A DNA stretch of 64,000 nt, taken from assembly GCA_026168455.1 (NCBI GenBank), contig CM047426.1:85835986-85899985 (forward strand). The letters run 5' to 3'. The stretch is from Theocolax elegans (taxonomy: Eukaryota > Arthropoda > Insecta > Hymenoptera > Cerocephalidae). Each line of letters begins with the position of its first letter. Position 1 is the stretch's first letter. A model generated the notes under the pieces. The model was not told where the DNA came from and made no database searches. It was given only the letters and a program-made list of their open reading frames with translations. Position numbers and translations under genes: made by a program. Of the stretch, positions 23,601-34,759 are shown piece by piece.

Positions 23601-26600
23601 GAAATTTAATCTCATAGGCTGACTGACGAAGGTCATATTCAGTTAATAAATAATTGTGAATAAATATGCTATTATACAATTGCTAATAACTTAAATACAA
23701 AGTAAAGTAGACACTTGAACTTAAATTTAGAGAAATGCGGAGATCAAATAGATACAATTACGAAAAATCAAATTTTTAATATCTCTATTTGATCAAAAGA
23801 TTAAGTTATGAAAGAAACAAGAATTAGACATCATTTTAGTGAAGATTAAAGTAAAAAAAATTAAAAAAATTTCGTATTAATTATTATTTAGTTTAATAAT
23901 TAATTAGTTATTTATTTTTAACTCTTATTTCTTCCATAACTTTTGACCGAATTGAAATGTTTTTGTTTAACATGAAAGTGAAACTCAATATTTTTGTTCG
24001 TATTTTTACTATTTTCATGTGAACCGCATCAGAAGGAGGATTGATCAGAAATGAGTCAAAGGGTAAAAAAGTGGAAGAAGAATTCAGCCGAAATAAAAAA
24101 AATACAATTTATTTGTAGCGTATTTAAGTTCTGCGAAATATTTTTGTACAAAAGTGTCGACGAAAATTGTATGTGAGAGAGGGTTTTTCGCGAAATAGCG
24201 CCGGTGAGAGAAACGGGCGGCCAATTGCGAACGCATATAAGGTCGCAAGAGAGGGAAAAGGCCCACTGGTAAAGTAGTGTTAATTTCGATTAGACAGCCT
24301 AAACAACCTGTCGTGCCGTGCCGAAAATTTCATAATAGGTCGAGCTTACTTAGGGAAAGTCGAAAGTAAAGGATGGTATCATTGTCAAGACTAGAAGATT
24401 ACAACACAGCAAGTAGCTAGATCTTATTGAAATCGAAAAGTGCTCAATCTGCGTTCGTATCTGTGCAAGGGAGCGATAGAGGGAGATAAAATGTGTGTGA
24501 TCCTGAGCATGTAATCGACGAGAAAATTGTAACCGCGAGGAGCCGGAGTGTAGACGAGCGAATTGACAAACGGGTTTGACGCGCATTCGTTAATAGAGCC
24601 GAGAATAGAGCCGAGAGTGCCTTGTATGAGTGTTAATGCATTTGCAAGATTGTTACGGTCGAGAGTAAGTATAAAATATTTCTACGTATATGTCTGTGAA
24701 TACGCAAGTAGACTAATTTATCATAAATAAATTATTTATTTAATTATACGATTCGTGAGCGAGTCGCAGAATCTCCTCTGAGATCCTTTATAAAAATAAA
24801 TAACGGAAATTCTGTATCGTAGAATCATCATATTACACTTTTCAAATAGTATTTACTTGATATCAGCATTTTGCTACATTTAAATTAGAGTGCCTACCTC
24901 TAATTGTTTCCGATTTATCAACAATTAAACTTGTTAGGCAAATTTCACTGAAAACTACTATTTATCAATAAAGGTGGGAATTCAATTAGCGGGGAGAACC
25001 TGTAACAAAAATTAATAACATAATAAATATTCATATACATATGGAGCACTCCACGTCAGAGATCCCAAGGTAGAGTCTATCAAAATGCTGGGAATTGATT
25101 CGGTGCAACAGCCAACAATTGGAATACAGCAGTTCTGTCGAGTCCGACCTATGAACCTTTCCCAGGAACCGAGGAGACACTTGTACAGCGATTTCATTTA
25201 TACTACCTGACTGGAGACGAAGGGTTGCATTTTTAGTGTTGGTCTGAATTCTGTGTTGGTGAAAAGAAGTGAACGTATCTACAGAAATATTAGGAGAGGT
25301 AAAAATGACGTGTACGTTATCCTCTCGGATAAGAGCAAAGTCTTCTGCAGAGTTAAACTTCCAGTCTGGGTCAACTTGTTCGGAGTTTATTTTATATAGT
25401 GTGCCCTTATGTACCTCTCGTCCTATACTGCTATAATTGCCAAGCATATTGACACGAAATCAGTAAATGCAATACCAACACTAAATGTATCAACTGCGCA
25501 GAGAATCACACCCGAGATTGCTGTAGCACAGTGAAATGTGTCAACTGTATGAAGGATCACCCAGCATCAAGCAGGGATTACATCTTCTTCGAATTCAACT
25601 GTGAAGTTAATCTAACAGTTACAATCATAAAGGTTAGTCTCCCACACGCTAAATTTTTAGTTAAAATAAGATTTTTGGAAAGTGCTTCAACCTTAGGTAT
25701 TAACATCACGACGGATGTTCCCAACCCATTTCTTAACAATAACTCGGGGACAAATAACACTGACTACATGCTTGAAAACGAGTTTAATAATATAGCAAAC
25801 TGTACACTAAACAACACGTATACAAATGACGAAGAAAGCTATATGGGACAAGAATCTATACAGAATTGAAAACGGTCGAATTTCCCAAATGATCTTTCTG
25901 AAATCAAGGAACTAAGGAAAATCAAGATCCAAGATTGTTCTAGAAGAAAGAAGTAGAGACAAAGTAGTCTGAGCTAAATACAAATGACGAGAAAAATTAA
26001 ATCAACTAATAAAGGTCAATAAGACCTACGAACAAGAAGTTCTTTACTACTATTACCCGATCGGTTGAAAATTAACTCCGATCATACTGCAGACGGGAAA
26101 AACAAGTTTCAAAAAGGTAGTTTTGGAAAAAAGAAAACGGTAACATTTGATAGTAGCCTAAACGAAATTACTAATACTAGAGCAACGGAGACCTTCATCT
26201 CAATTCTCTAAAATAAATAGGGTTCTTTTATCTTTTATTGTCTTCACTCTAACTCCTACACTTAATTGTATAAAGACGTCTTTAAACTGGGATACTGGAA
26301 TTGCAATGGTTCAAATAACAGATGGTCCTACATTTCCTAGATTTCTAACAAATAGATTGGATATTGGTATTGGAAAAAGCAGCATATCTCTGTTTAATCA
26401 CCTACCGTGCTCGTTTCCACCAAATAAATTCTACATCAACAGTGTCGACAACAAACTATATAACACCACATAATTTAGATATTTGGGGGTTACCTACACA
26501 GACCTCTCTTGAATGCCTCACATCAAGCATTTAGCATTCTAAGAGGGGGGAGCCTACCCACAAACAGCCCTGATTTTTCATAAACATATTATTCGACCAA

Positions 26601-29485
26601 AGCTAGACTGTACATTAGGAAAAATTGGACTTGACTAAAAAATGAACCCCATAGTAAGCAAAATCGGGGAAAAAAATTTTAGAATGTGTAGCGTAAATAA
26701 TGAACATTAGGATCTTATGGATTCCCTCACATAAGGGAATAGGCGGTAACAAGACCGTGGATGAATTGGCCAAAAAGGGAACTAGTGGAGTGGTAGTGGA
26801 TTATGACAGGTATTTTTATTAACGAGTTCCACTCAAAAATTATTATAGACAGGTACGGAAAAGGTAGAAAATACTATTTTCATAATAATAAGTTCAGTTT
26901 TAGGACACGGTTCTCTGAGCTCAGGCGACCCAGGGACTTTATATATTTATATAATAGAATTCGATCCTATCATGGTAGAGCGAGGTTTCACTTATCAAAA
27001 ACTGTGGAAATTACCTACATACTATAGAGCACTTGGTATGGCACGACGAGGTATTTTACCAGGACAGGTCTGGACCTTGGAAGGTATTAGAATGTTTGGA
27101 TATAATTCTAATAATGATGTTGGTGATCTGAATAAAAACTACAATGCGGGATCTCTAATTATCAGCTTTATCATGTCAAAACAAATAGGGGACAAAATCA
27201 TTTAATACGATAACACATTTGTCTACTAGATCATGATACTAAGCCAATAAGGATAACGTTAGCACCGCGTAACGGAAAGGTTTATGAGATTGACTTACAT
27301 GTGAATTCTTTCATATTTGTGTATCAAAAAACAGTCCCCGAAGCTGCAATGAAATCCGAGACCCGGAGGGTAGACTTTTTCCATGTAAGATGTAAGTCTT
27401 CGCTTACTATACCTTTAATAAAGTTTACCCAGATTTCATCTTTAAACTACGAATCCAATCGTCGTAATTAATCTATATTAGACTAAATATTATTTCAAGA
27501 AACGCATATTCAATTACGAAAACAAAAAGTCCGTTATTAGCTATATATTTATATTATATTACTTTAATATTTAATAGTTATTTTCGTTACAAAAGCGTAA
27601 AATGTGACATTTGGCCCGAGAATGATATCACTCGAGTAAAGTTTCCACTTTCCTGAACAGAGTGATCTACAGTTCTTCTCAGAATTACACTGAAAAATAA
27701 TGAGATCGAAAACAGGCGCAAGACAATCCGCGTCGTCCCGCTACATCCATAAATGTCCATGTGATTCGCGCAATAGGACTAAAGTACGAAAACAGATACA
27801 AAGCTTACTATAAAATATACTTAATAAAAATACATACATCCTGAAACCATTCCTTTTTTTACGTAAATTAATATACTTTTATACGGAATAAACAAGTAGT
27901 AGCTATGGCGTTTTTAATGAAAAAACTTTGAATAGTTGTAATAATAAATATATTTGGTCGTCTCATGCAGAAGGAATGGTTTCAGTTACTAAAATACTTG
28001 GCTAATACAGCAATAATAGTAATTTATACAGAAATAAGTAGCGGTTACTTTATGTTACATAGAACTATTATACATTTTTTCCTTGTATACTTTTCTAAAA
28101 TTTTGTTGCAAAATATCAATTTTGAATTATTCAAATTACAATTACACATGTGTGGTTGTATAAGAAAATATCAAATAAAGATGTTTGATAATATTAATTT
28201 GGATATCTAAAGTGCAATATTTTAAAATATAATCATATACGATAAGTAATTTGTTAATTTCTTTCATTTTGTGTTACATGTCTTGTTTTTGTTATTATTT
28301 ATTGTACTGAAAAATTGTAAACATATGCTCTTTAGAATAATCGTGATTGATTTCATCTTCAATACGTAGTACGTGATTAAAAGTATCACGATTGATCATA
28401 TTTATACGCATCTATCTTGTATTTATTTAGATAAAGAAAATAAAACAGAAGTACCATAGTACAAATTGATTCTACAACTACAACTAAGAATATAAGTATC
28501 AAATATCAATGTTAGATTTATTCAACATATCATCATAAAAAATAAAAGTAGTTTTGCGGTGTAATCTCCTCTTCGTTTACGAACATCAGTGTAAAATTAA
28601 TTATTAATCCTTTGTTTAGAAAACCATATTCAAACCCCTATCGTTAATAAAATTTAATACTAGAGAATTATGACAACAAAGTTAAATAATATAAATAAAA
28701 TAAAAAATTTATATTATTCCAGTCGGACCCAGATAAACTCAATTTTATACCAATGTTAGTGTTGTTTATAGTACAGTTGTACATATGCCAATGGGCAGCG
28801 GACTTTATGTTAGAAGAAGTACGTATGATTTAACTTAAGGTGTATTTATAATAGAATTGTACATCAAGCTTAATTTTCCAACAGAATTTATATATATTTT
28901 ATACTGATAACCATATATGATATTAATCCTTATTAACAATTGTATACATTGAATTTAGTATTGGTCTAATGATTCTATCCTTTTTGTTTTTACTTATATT
29001 CTATGATCAGAGTTCTGCTACATCAACAGCATTATATTTTTCTTCTGTAAAGCGAATGAACCATCGTTGCAGTAAAATTATGTTAATTATGCATGCAAGA
29101 GCTCAACGCCCGGTACAAATTACAGCCGGTGGATTTGTTTATTTATCACTTGAAAATTTTGGATCTGTAAGTATTAAATGTTGTAACATTAGAAAAATCT
29201 ACATTTAGTAACTGGAAAATATTATATTATATGAGAATAACGATAAAAAGTTTGATTTTTCGTCACCTCTGTATACGAATTACGAAATAATTCAGAGACA
29301 GCAACATTAATATTCCATTAATGGTTATCAGACATTGATTATCATCAGTTGCTAGTTATGGATAATTAATTAATATATTTGTATATAACATTATATTACA
29401 TAATATTTTAACGATACTTTAATTTTTACAGATCATCACAAGTGCCGTTTCTTTTTTCACAGTGTTACGGAATTTTAACATTTAA
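17663..29485 (+). CDS. Odorant receptor (7tm_6 family), seven exons, about 379 aa
   Basis: Exons 17663-17821, 17896-18203, 22775-23041, 23185-23284, 28723-28818, 29011-29166 and 29432-29485 join in phase (0,2,2,0,0,0) to an uninterrupted 380-codon frame, the usual OR length. Features in order: RFLRIIGILPFEG near the N terminus, YLLLLWLRDEF, the WFVDDVDDKSMTYVG loop, an ITAGCDIAAPF segment, FARSIFLVQLL, IPMLVLFIVQLYICQWAADF, then ARAQRPVQITAGG and the tail SAVSFFTVLRNFNI. ORs form odorant-gated cation channels with Orco in antennal neurons. Odd points: the first in-frame ATG leaves only about 5 residues before the first membrane segment; the frame is open further upstream (to 17606) without ATG, so the true start could be on another exon. 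Introns 2 (4.6 kb) and 4 (5.4 kb) are swollen by repeats, and exon 3 exists twice. Confidence 0.9.
18284..18440. repeat. TTCGAATAC-rich repeat with a hAT-like end
   Basis: The segment starts cagggttgggtaagtagtcg, resembling the ends of hAT elements, and is followed by tttcgaatac and attcgatcgaatac motifs. Similar clusters occur at 20,040-20,095 and 21,770-21,960, bordering the duplicated segments of this intron. Confidence 0.5.
19398..19840 (+). mobile_element. 5S-rRNA-derived SINE, copy 2, with 18-bp target duplication
   Basis: Same family as 13298-13722, with the 5S-like promoter (gttaagcagcactgagtgcg, ggatgggtgac). It is flanked by aatataaatctaattaaa at 19380-19397 and 19841-19858. The tail ends in A-rich sequence. 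It lies in intron 2 of the second OR. Confidence 0.9.
20728..21003 (+). mobile_element. tRNA-derived SINE insertion
   Basis: The head has both tRNA-type RNA polymerase III promoter boxes: box A tggctcatgggtagagctc and box B gtgcgttcgatccc, 30-odd nt apart. About 200 nt of non-tRNA body follows. The acceptor and anticodon arms do not pair, so it is not a functional tRNA. It is present only in the second copy of the 1.7-kb duplication (the first copy runs directly from ataattatat to aagaaactg at about 19,168), so it inserted after, or separates, the two copies. No clear target duplication was found. Confidence 0.85.
21228..21573 (+). mobile_element. 5S-rRNA-derived SINE, copy 3 (duplicate of copy 2, tail deleted)
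   Basis: Nearly identical to 19398-19740, but the sequence after cacccacacatag is deleted, including the A-rich tail and the downstream target duplication. The upstream tataaatctaattaaa is kept, so this copy arose by segmental duplication and not by a new insertion. Confidence 0.88.
21922..23075. repeat. 574-bp tandem duplication containing OR exon 3
   Basis: The segment starting atcaatacttttttgaaata at about 21,925 is repeated from about 22,502, with an offset of 574 bp over the exon. The differences are almost all single-base length changes in short runs (for example cggactctcc/cgactctcc, ataaagtg/ataagtg, ccaacaaat/ccaaacaaat). Confidence 0.93.
22201..22466 (+). pseudogene. Frameshifted duplicate of exon 3 of the second OR
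   Basis: 266 nt against 267 nt in the intact copy (22775-23041). Both splice sites are preserved (tttgtatag and cttag|gtaggt), but one A is missing in the ccaacaaatatg run. The frame therefore shifts after ...TKDTP and reaches a stop (TTTAA at 22,440). Including it would truncate the receptor, so I take the downstream copy as the functional exon. Confidence 0.85.
23350..23640 (+). mobile_element. Probable tRNA-derived SINE (degenerate)
   Basis: The head resembles a tRNA: an A-box-like tagtgcaattaataaagtaa, an anticodon-arm-like gggcttgtaactcggaagtccc, then a decayed B box (aaatacaattcctgg). A non-tRNA body follows to about 23,640. It lies in intron 4 of the second OR. Confidence 0.5.
24060..24990. 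other. Less AT-rich intron segment, possibly the 5' part of the retroelement that follows
   Basis: Non-coding in all frames apart from short pieces, but clearly richer in G and C than its surroundings between about 24,150 and 24,650. It directly precedes the ORF1-like remains at 25.0 kb on the same strand, so it may be a retrotransposon 5' UTR or an LTR. I found no terminal repeats or target duplication. Confidence 0.35.
25000..27200 (+). mobile_element. Degenerate jockey-like non-LTR retrotransposon
   Basis: Broken coding traces occur in the order expected of a LINE. At 25,030-25,200 there is an ORF1-like block. At 25,465-25,590 there are CCHC zinc-knuckle-like clusters (INCAENHTRDCC then VKCVNCMKDHPASS). 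Around 26,430-26,530 is a FRYLGVTYTDLS..PHIKH block typical of the C-terminal part of LINE reverse transcriptases. At 26,705-26,785 is an RNase H C-terminal block (WIPSHKGIGGNKTVDELAKK with small changes and one frame break). The central reverse transcriptase domain is missing. Many stops and frameshifts show it is dead. It explains most of the length of OR intron 4. Confidence 0.75.
27201..28700. other. Remainder of OR intron 4; small inverted repeat at 27841-27985
   Basis: No exon recognised. A 14-bp perfect inverted repeat (ctgaaaccattcct at 27841-27854 and its complement at 27972-27985) encloses 117 nt and may be a small MITE. From about 28,360 onward the sequence is collinear with 7,290-7,500 (shared acgtagtacgtgattaaa and gtaatctcctcttcgtttac), the paralogous intron of the first OR. 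Confidence 0.6.
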
Positions 29486-30897
29486 ATTATTCAATTTCAA
29501 AACTTTAATAATGTGTGAATCATATAGGTATATGAAAGGTATTTTATTAGGCTGTCCATTATTTCCCAAATTGATTTCTTTCGTAACATATTTGGTGATA
29601 TGTCTTGATTATATTAAGAAAAAAATAAATTTGGCGTTGGTTAAAGCAACATGTATAACTAATTAAAAATTATAAACAGGAAATCAAAGTATATTCTACA
29701 AAGGAAAGAACCAGTTTTCGTGATTGAATAAAATTTCAAATTTGGAGTGAAAACAAATTTTTTTAAAAAAGGTTATTGTCTATAATACGTTCAACAATAA
29801 CGGAAAAAAAATTTTTTAAATATTTTAAAATTTCAATAGAAAAAAGAGCCGTGGCCCGGGCTTGATCGAAGATAAAAAAGTCATTAAATCGCTATACTAA
29901 TTTGGGAAGTATTTGATATCCTAATGCGTATAATGTTAAATGTTGCAAAGTAATAAAATGTAATTTTGCCACTGGGAAATGTGTTGTCAACGAGTGCTTT
30001 CTCTATTACAAAAATCGTCACTGAATAGCATCGGTTGGAAGTATAAATAGAACGACGTTAAACAAAATATAAAAAGTGTAATATTTATTTTAATTAGATA
30101 TAATAAATAATGAAACATAAATATATGATTAATTTTTGTAGACATAGATGTTTTGTTATAATTATCCATCCATTTACTGTAAATAAAATTTTAATATATT
30201 TAAAAAATAAGCGACATAACAGAGTGTTAAACCCAATTTGAATACAAAGGAGGATGCCCATTTGTATAGGGTACAAAACCTAATACATTATGTAGAAAAT
30301 AAAAAAAATTATGATTTTTAAAAAAATTCGACTCCCATATTTCTGGGGAAACTAAAAATTATATAAAAACGAATAAACAGCATAATTTGCACAATTTTTT
30401 CGAGGGTTAAGAAGGTATTTTCAATAACTTTCAAATAGGAGACATTGAAAATCAGAGCCGCATTCCTACAAAGGTGTTAAATCGATTTACCCCTTGAGAA
30501 ATATTTCATCCCCTATGGTTTTTTGTTATTCGACAGGGTTTGCACAATTATTTTTCAAAACAAACATCAGTCGAAAGTTCGTTGAAAAAACATCTACAGG
30601 ACAAGTTTTTTTTCCATGCTCGAAAAAATTTCGACTAAATTCATCTTAAATCAAGACACTGCTAATTACTACTCGCCTTTGCACATATTTGAGGATTTAG
30701 GAGGCACAAATTAAGGTATTATGTGTTCCTAATGTATAATAAATAATAATGTATAGTAAATTTGCGAAGCATTGCACTCTGCCAAACTCAGAAACACGAT
30801 GAGGAAATGCAACATGGTAAAGTATGATTCCGTCTTTTTTTTTATTTTTTGTCTTTTTGTTTTTTTTATATATTTTATTGATTTTGTGTTCTTATTT
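29486..30897. other. 3' flank of the second OR, partly conserved with the first OR's flank
   Basis: No gene. The sequence just after the stop resembles 14,717-14,800, and 29,920-30,240 resembles 16,480-16,830. It includes gtataaatagaacgacgtta at about 30,041. The conserved flank then gives way to AT-rich sequence, so if a third receptor once followed it is not recognisable here. Confidence 0.55.
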
Positions 30898-30905
30898 GTT
30901 ATAGA

Positions 30906-31337
30906 GGGTGGGGTCCAATTTGTCGAATGCTCATTCAAAATGTGTGCATTGTTTCGAATTTCAAAAATTAGAAATGCATTTTTAATGTTTAGAACCAAGA
31001 GAAATAGAATGGTTATTTATTTCGAAAGTAATGCACTCTTCAGTTTTTACATTATTTGTTCCAAAAATTCGAACTTTATAGTGTAGAGAAATAACTTTTA
31101 AGTATAATATTTGTCTACTAACACCTTGATAACAGACAATAATGTTGAAAATTATTTATCTACTATTTGGAATTCGAAATATTGCGCCTAATACCAAATA
31201 TCTGACGATTTTATTATTTTCGAAATAATGATCATTCTATTTTTTCGATTCGAAATAACAAAAAAGTTATTCTAATTTTTAAAATTCGAAATATTGCACA
31301 CATTTTTAATGAACATTCGACAAATCGGACCCTACCC
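30906..31337. mobile_element. Palindromic MITE with perfect 8-bp target-site duplication
   Basis: The 432-bp element starts gggtggggtcc and ends ggaccctaccc, flanked by gttataga on both sides (30898-30905 and 31338-31345). The arms stay complementary inward for about 200 bp (for example tttgtcgaatgctcattcaa against the segment near 31,310). The 8-bp duplication suggests a hAT-type transposase. No coding capacity. Confidence 0.88.
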
Positions 31338-31345
31338 GTTATAGA

Positions 31346-33055
31346 ACATATATTATTTATCTCTTCAATTTATGTATCTATTGAGAAAATATAAAGCTGG
31401 TTCTTCTATAATGCTGAGTAAGTGACGGACATGTCCAAAAAACCATAATTCTAACATTATGTGAGCACAGCAAATGCAACAGTTCCTGCTCCATTTTTAC
31501 ATTAACAGTACAAATGTGTTGTACGAAAGTACAAAAGTTGGATTTTTACAAACAATGAACGTTCAATTACAATATTATGCTTTTTAAAATCAATATGTTC
31601 TAAATCGTTATGAATTTCTTTTTCATATTTCCCATGCGTAGTGATGTGTTCTCCATAATATGATAGCGTTTGCTTTATTTAGTACGAGCTGCTTAACACT
31701 AGGTAACATTATTTGTTAAAACTTAAGTTCGGAAATTCTGGAGTAGTATCTGCGTTCATAGTTGAAAGCACTTTCCTTTTTTCAGTAAATTTGTGTCATT
31801 TATTAAATTTAACAATAAATTGGGCTTTGAAACATTACGCATCATTGTATCAGCTATTACAGCACAATATTGTTTTTGTCATATTCTATAAGTTCGAAAT
31901 AACAATTACGAATTGCACAAGCAATTTTAAAGTCTTGCATCAAGTGGGGTAAGTATGCCGTTATTAAACCACACATGGTCAAATATTTGAAATCTTGATT
32001 TTAGGATTCCGTTAACAACTTTAACAACATATACCTTAATTTTGTAACTATTCTCGATGTATTAACTTGTTCAACTGTTTACTATTCTATTATTATTATA
32101 TTATTTTTCAATTTTTCAATAACATCTCTAAAGTCTCTGTCATTTTCAAATAGAACCCTGATTCTCTATAAGATCGTGCCTACTTTTTTATCTAATGTGT
32201 TGCGAGACAAAGTTTTCTGTTAACAATAAAAGTACAAGACTCACAACTTTTTAAAACGTAAAAATTATAAATCTTGCTATTGCAATATCATATGAAAAAC
32301 AGATTAGAAACGTACAGAGAAAATTAGATGACTTTTCTAAATCATCATTTTTTATAGATGAAAATTAACAATTAATGACATTTATGTCATGATAGTTATC
32401 ATAGCGCTCTTCAAATGTTCTCTTGAAATGTGATTTTTATTTTGCGTCTTCTGAACCTCCGAAAAATTGTACAAACTATGCTATTTATTCGTTTTAGTAA
32501 AGGAGGTGAAATCTTCAACATCTCGTATCTCAGTTTCTCTAAAAGTTAGGGGTCGATTTTTTTCTTAAATCATATTTTTTTATTTTCTAAACAATGTTTT
32601 AGGTTTTTTACGTTTCCTGAATGAGATAAATTTATATATACAAATGGCCTCCTATCTCTCGCTTACAATTATAGTTTCTTAATCCCCCTTTAAAAAAATT
32701 ATGTGAAGGCTTCTTAAAACGTGATGTTTGGTCGATTGGAAGAACGTGGTTGCATGTATCTATATAGAACCGACTAAATCAAATTTTGCATAACGTGTGC
32801 TTTGGAAAAGTACATAACCTGCAGGCTTTAAAATTAAAAAATTTAACAGAAACGCAAGATGCGTGCAAGATGTTTTCTAGTCCAGCTTTAATATAATAAA
32901 AAAATAGTTTAATTCAGGTTAACGATAATAAAGTATTGCTGCTGTTCAAATGATCATAATCTTCAATTTTAAATAAAAAAAATCAATATTTAACTAAGTG
33001 CCGGTTTTTTTAATCAAAATATTCGCAAATAATAATCGATTGCGAAAATAATTTT
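31346..33055. other. AT-rich intergenic sequence
   Basis: No gene, RNA or repeat recognised between the MITE and the degenerate retroelement at 33.06 kb. The short open frames here are unremarkable for the composition. Confidence 0.45.
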
Positions 33056-33057
33056 TA

Positions 33058-33360
33058 AAAAATTATGCGAAACGAATACGGACAATACGCAATTGCTTTA
33101 CAGTTTAAAGAAAATACAAAAATTTTAAGAGAATCAACAATTGGTCAAAAGAGATTAAATCACCTGTTAAATAAATTAAGTAAAAATTTCGAATTTAGAA
33201 AACAATATTCTGAAGTAATTAATGGCAATTGAGATTCAAATCACATGAGTTTAGTAATAAAACATAATGATGATGGTTTTTATACGCATCATGCGATTAT
33301 GAAAACATTATAAGCAATACAACAAAACTATGTGATGCATTTAGCGCTTAAATAAATAAA
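33058..33360 (+). mobile_element. Degenerate pol fragment, BEL/Pao-like retrotransposon
   Basis: One forward frame reads EYGQYAIALQFKENTKILRE, then GQKRLNHLLNKL and QYSEVI, a stop, and further on YTHHAIMK. The order and spacing match the N-terminal part of the reverse transcriptase region of BEL/Pao elements, where a G-R-Y-x-V-x-L-P-F motif, an A-x-x-R-L block and a Y-L-P-H-H-A-V block follow one another (recalled family knowledge). Stops show it is inactive. It could alternatively be another LTR-retrotransposon clade. Confidence 0.55.
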
Positions 33361-34660
33361 TAAGTGATAAATCATTTTTAATATTTATTTTAATATTACA
33401 AAAGAAGATAATAAGGTTATACAATCATCGATTTGTACCTTATCCAACAATACGTTTAAACATCACAAAGTTTATTACGAGCTTCGTCTAGAAACCGTCG
33501 GTTTGTAAAAAATGGTGCTGATACAATTCACGCATGAATAGAAAATCATAGCATAACAACATTGTACATCTTTCAGCTTTAAATGTAGAAAAGTTGCTGC
33601 TATAGTCCAAAGTAATTAAGTATTAATTTGTCACAACATATTCTGTTTTTTATAATTTTGGAGAATGCAAACTGTATTTTTTATAAACAATCTTCTCGCC
33701 TATAAAATCAATTCAATCCATCATTCACTTATAAAAATATAAAATATTTAATAATGAAGTAATTTTTTTAATTAATATATATAACACAAAAATTATACAG
33801 AATCACTGAAGAAATATATATTATTTACTAATAATGGTATTAATTTTCTTAATCAAAAATAAAATTCTTATGTAGAATACAAGTTGAGTTACATGTATGT
33901 ATATGTCTTTTGATTGTTTTGAAACATACAGATTTAAAAAATTAGGTTTTCCATTAAAAAAGTAGAGTACGAGAATGGCAAATACATCCATTACCAGCAC
34001 TGTTTTACAGATTTAAATTCGCTACAAAAGTACTAGAAATCATAAGGAAAGTAATTATAATTTATCAAGAAATAGTCGATACACAGCTATGCAAAATTAG
34101 ATGAGTGGAGTAAATGATGGTCAGCAATGTTTAAAACTTTTATTGTTCCAGCAGGTACTCTAATAAGGGCCTTCCTCAAGCGCTGGTTAAAATTTAATTG
34201 TCAATTTCTATAAGTGAATAGTACTTTTAGTATAATTAACAACAATAAAAAATTTTTAACAGCATTATTCATCATTTACGCTACTATAGATATATTTTAA
34301 ATAAATATTTATAACAATACTATTTTTTAATCTAGTTTATTAAAGTAATCGGAAATTACTATAAATAAACATTTGTTTACGTTATAAAATATTGTAAAGT
34401 ATTGCATAAATATTTAAAAAAGCTTTGATAAAAAAAATGCTTGCAATAGAAATTGTTCAATAGTTTTAATATAATGACTTGCAATATTTACAATACAATT
34501 TTCCTCAACAATAACGCATTAGTCATATTTCAAGTCGCGTTATAAGATGCATTATCAGTCAAACAGTGCGGTAGTACACGTGAATTCTTTCGTATCCTCC
34601 AAAATAATGTTTTTTCTCACAGTATTTCTCGCTACTCATTTAATTGTCTTTTTTAGCGAT
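33361..34660. other. AT-rich intergenic sequence
   Basis: No gene recognised. The part next to 34,760 should include the 3' UTR of USP14, but I cannot fix its poly(A) site. Confidence 0.4.
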
Positions 34661-34759
34661 TGAGATAACTTGAGATGCTTTAAAGCTGTAGGAAGAAAGC
34701 AAGTGTCGATAGACCAAAGCTCAGAAGGGCCTCTGGCACGACAAATTCAAAATCATGGA

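Noticed and set aside
24350..24586. 78-aa minus-strand open frame
   Set aside because: It has no recognisable domain and lies in a GC-richer non-coding segment probably belonging to a retroelement.
25012..25447. Minus-strand open frame of 138 aa
   Set aside because: The plus strand carries the retrotransposon ORF1 traces and zinc-knuckle motifs; the minus frame is its shadow.
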